Assembly (NCBI GenBank): GCA_018898235.1
Contig: JAHIJU010000221.1
Location: 1-5,524 of the forward strand
Source: Actinomycetota bacterium
GTDB taxonomy: Bacteria; Actinomycetota; Actinomycetes; Actinomycetales; Cellulomonadaceae
Direction: 5' to 3'
DNA: 5,524 nt
Shown piece by piece: positions 4,788 through 5,524 of this stretch. A model generated the notes under the pieces. The model saw only the letters and a list, made by a program, of their open reading frames with translations. It made no database searches and had not been told where the DNA came from. Every line of letters starts with the position of its first letter. The first letter of the stretch is position 1. The translations under genes were made by a program, and so were the position numbers.

Positions 4788-5270
4788 ATGCCCTTGAGCC
4801 GCCTGTCCGAGGTGCTCTGGCGCGAACGCCACCTGCTCGAGCTGCTGCTCTTCAAGCTCGAGGAGGAACAGCTGATCCTGACCGCGGGTCGTACCCGCTG
4901 GCTCTCGCACGCCACCCGCGAGGTCGACAACGTGCTCGACGAGATCCGTGCCGCCGACCTGGGCCGCGCACTGGAGTCCGAGGACGCCGCCGTCGCCGTC
5001 GGGCTGGAGCCCGGAGCGAGCCTCAACCAGATCGCCGCGGCCGCACCCGAGCCGTGGGACGAGCTGCTGCGCGCCCACCGCGACGCGTTCGTCTCGCTCA
5101 CCACCGAGATCTCCTCGCTGAGCGCGGGCAACCGCGAGCTGCTCGCCATGTCCAACCGCGCGGCGCAGGAGGCCCTGGCCACCCTGCAGGTCACCGTGCG
5201 GACCTACGACGGGACCGGGCAGAGCGCCGCCCAGGTCGCCGTCGCCCAGATGGTCGACCGGGCGTTCTGA
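4788..5270 (+). CDS. flgN: FlgN family flagellar export chaperone
   Basis: A 160-residue, mostly helical protein. It opens MPLSRLSEVLWRERHLLELL, followed by LFKLEEEQLILTAGRTRWL (21-39) and an acidic coiled stretch to about residue 65. A second helical block spans about 88-135 (WDELLRAHRDAFVSL, GNRELLAMSNRAAQEAL), and an Ala/Val/Gln tail closes the protein. Length, helical-bundle composition and position directly before flgK all fit FlgN. The opening segment is close to FlgN proteins of other actinobacteria as I remember them. In the family, FlgN is a cytosolic chaperone that binds the C-terminal helices of FlgK and FlgL and delivers them to the export gate. The ATG and Shine-Dalgarno are clear. 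The stop codon overlaps the flgK start (TGATG), so the two are translationally coupled. It is probably transcribed from the FliA-type promoter at 4703-4730. Confidence 0.85.
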   Translation: MPLSRLSEVLWRERHLLELLLFKLEEEQLILTAGRTRWLSHATREVDNVLDEIRAADLGRALESEDAAVAVGLEPGASLNQIAAAAPEPWDELLRAHRDAFVSLTTEISSLSAGNRELLAMSNRAAQEALATLQVTVRTYDGTGQSAAQVAVAQMVDRAF

Positions 5271-5524
5271 TGTCGAGCACCTTCTCCGGCATCAGCACCG
5301 CCCTGTCCTCGCTCATCGCCCAGCGGCAGGGTCTGGACATCTCCGGCCAGAACCTGGCGAACGCCAACACCGTCGGGTACACCCGCCAGCGCGCCACCCT
5401 GCAGTCCGTCGGCGGCACCCAGATCCCGGCCATGTTCGCGACGAGCTCGTTGGCCGGCAACGGGGTGCTGGTCACGGGGGTGGACCGGCTGGCCGACGCC
5501 TTCATCGACGCCCGGCTGCGCACC
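5270..5524 (+). CDS. flgK: Flagellar hook-filament junction protein FlgK (HAP1), N-terminal part
   Basis: The frame begins with the ATG at 5270 and continues past the right edge; 85 residues are visible out of a usual 450 or more. The N-terminus MSSTFSGISTALSSLIAQRQ, then LDISGQNLANANTVGYTRQR, is the conserved D0 helix and rod/hook signature. Its Asn-Leu-Ala-Asn and Gly-Tyr-Thr-Arg-Gln residues distinguish FlgK from the rod proteins, FlgE and FlgL. FlgK forms the first junction ring between hook and filament after export with the help of FlgN. The start shares its A with the last base of the flgN TGA. There is no strong Shine-Dalgarno, so expression probably depends on translation of flgN. 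flgL would be expected next, beyond the window. Confidence 0.95.
   Translation, partial: MSSTFSGISTALSSLIAQRQGLDISGQNLANANTVGYTRQRATLQSVGGTQIPAMFATSSLAGNGVLVTGVDRLADAFIDARLRT

Noticed and set aside
4627..4794. Small plus-strand frame from ATG 4627
   Set aside because: No ribosome site, no recognisable sequence, and it covers the flgN promoter, leader and ribosome site.
1..5524. Search for a new defence, mobile or multi-gene system
   Set aside because: All space is accounted for by flagellar genes, one EAL-HDOD regulator and short intergenic regions. No transposase, integrase, toxin-antitoxin pair, CRISPR repeat, tRNA or rRNA was seen.

Overview
The window comes from a flagellated, high-GC Gram-positive bacterium (Actinomycetota). 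The evidence is pervasive G/C at third codon positions, GTG starts, and a FlgN and flagellar sigma factor of actinobacterial character. I cannot name a genus from the sequence alone. All six genes I support belong to, or sit inside, one late-flagellar gene cluster. Both ends of the window cut through genes (fliD on the left, flgK on the right).

Layout, left to right. Positions 1-707 (minus) hold the N-terminal part of the filament cap protein FliD. A GC-rich hairpin at 751-784 separates it from the upstream flagellin gene fliC (813-1943, minus). fliC has a strong Shine-Dalgarno, a short leader with a possible CsrA-type hairpin, and a candidate FliA-type promoter. Divergently from fliC runs a gene at 2231-3418 (plus) for a degenerate-EAL plus HDOD protein of the YuxH/CdgJ architecture. 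It converges on the flagellar sigma factor gene (fliA/whiG type, 3498-4406, minus). A long hairpin at 3446-3491 lies between the two stop codons and can serve both as terminator. A 381-base divergent intergenic region (4407-4787) follows. It contains a near-perfect CRP-type palindrome and a candidate FliA-type promoter. Then come flgN (4788-5270, plus), the export chaperone for hook-filament junction proteins, and the start of flgK (5270 to the right edge, plus), whose ATG overlaps the flgN stop codon.

How the parts fit together. FliA would direct RNA polymerase to the late genes. Three intergenic sites share a (C/G)TCA-N16/17-NCCGAT pattern, and they lie in front of fliC, the EAL-HDOD gene and flgN-flgK. 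FlgN escorts FlgK (and normally FlgL, not in this window) to the export apparatus. FlgK forms the junction, FliD caps it, and FliC polymerises beneath the cap. The CRP-like palindrome beside fliA could link motility to cAMP or another CRP-family signal. The EAL-HDOD protein could act as a non-catalytic regulator of motility. These last two statements are inference.

I found no RNA genes, mobile elements, CRISPR arrays, phage genes or clearly new multi-gene system. The most interesting material is regulatory: the fliC leader hairpin, the CRP-type site, the shared promoter pattern and the degenerate EAL-HDOD gene.
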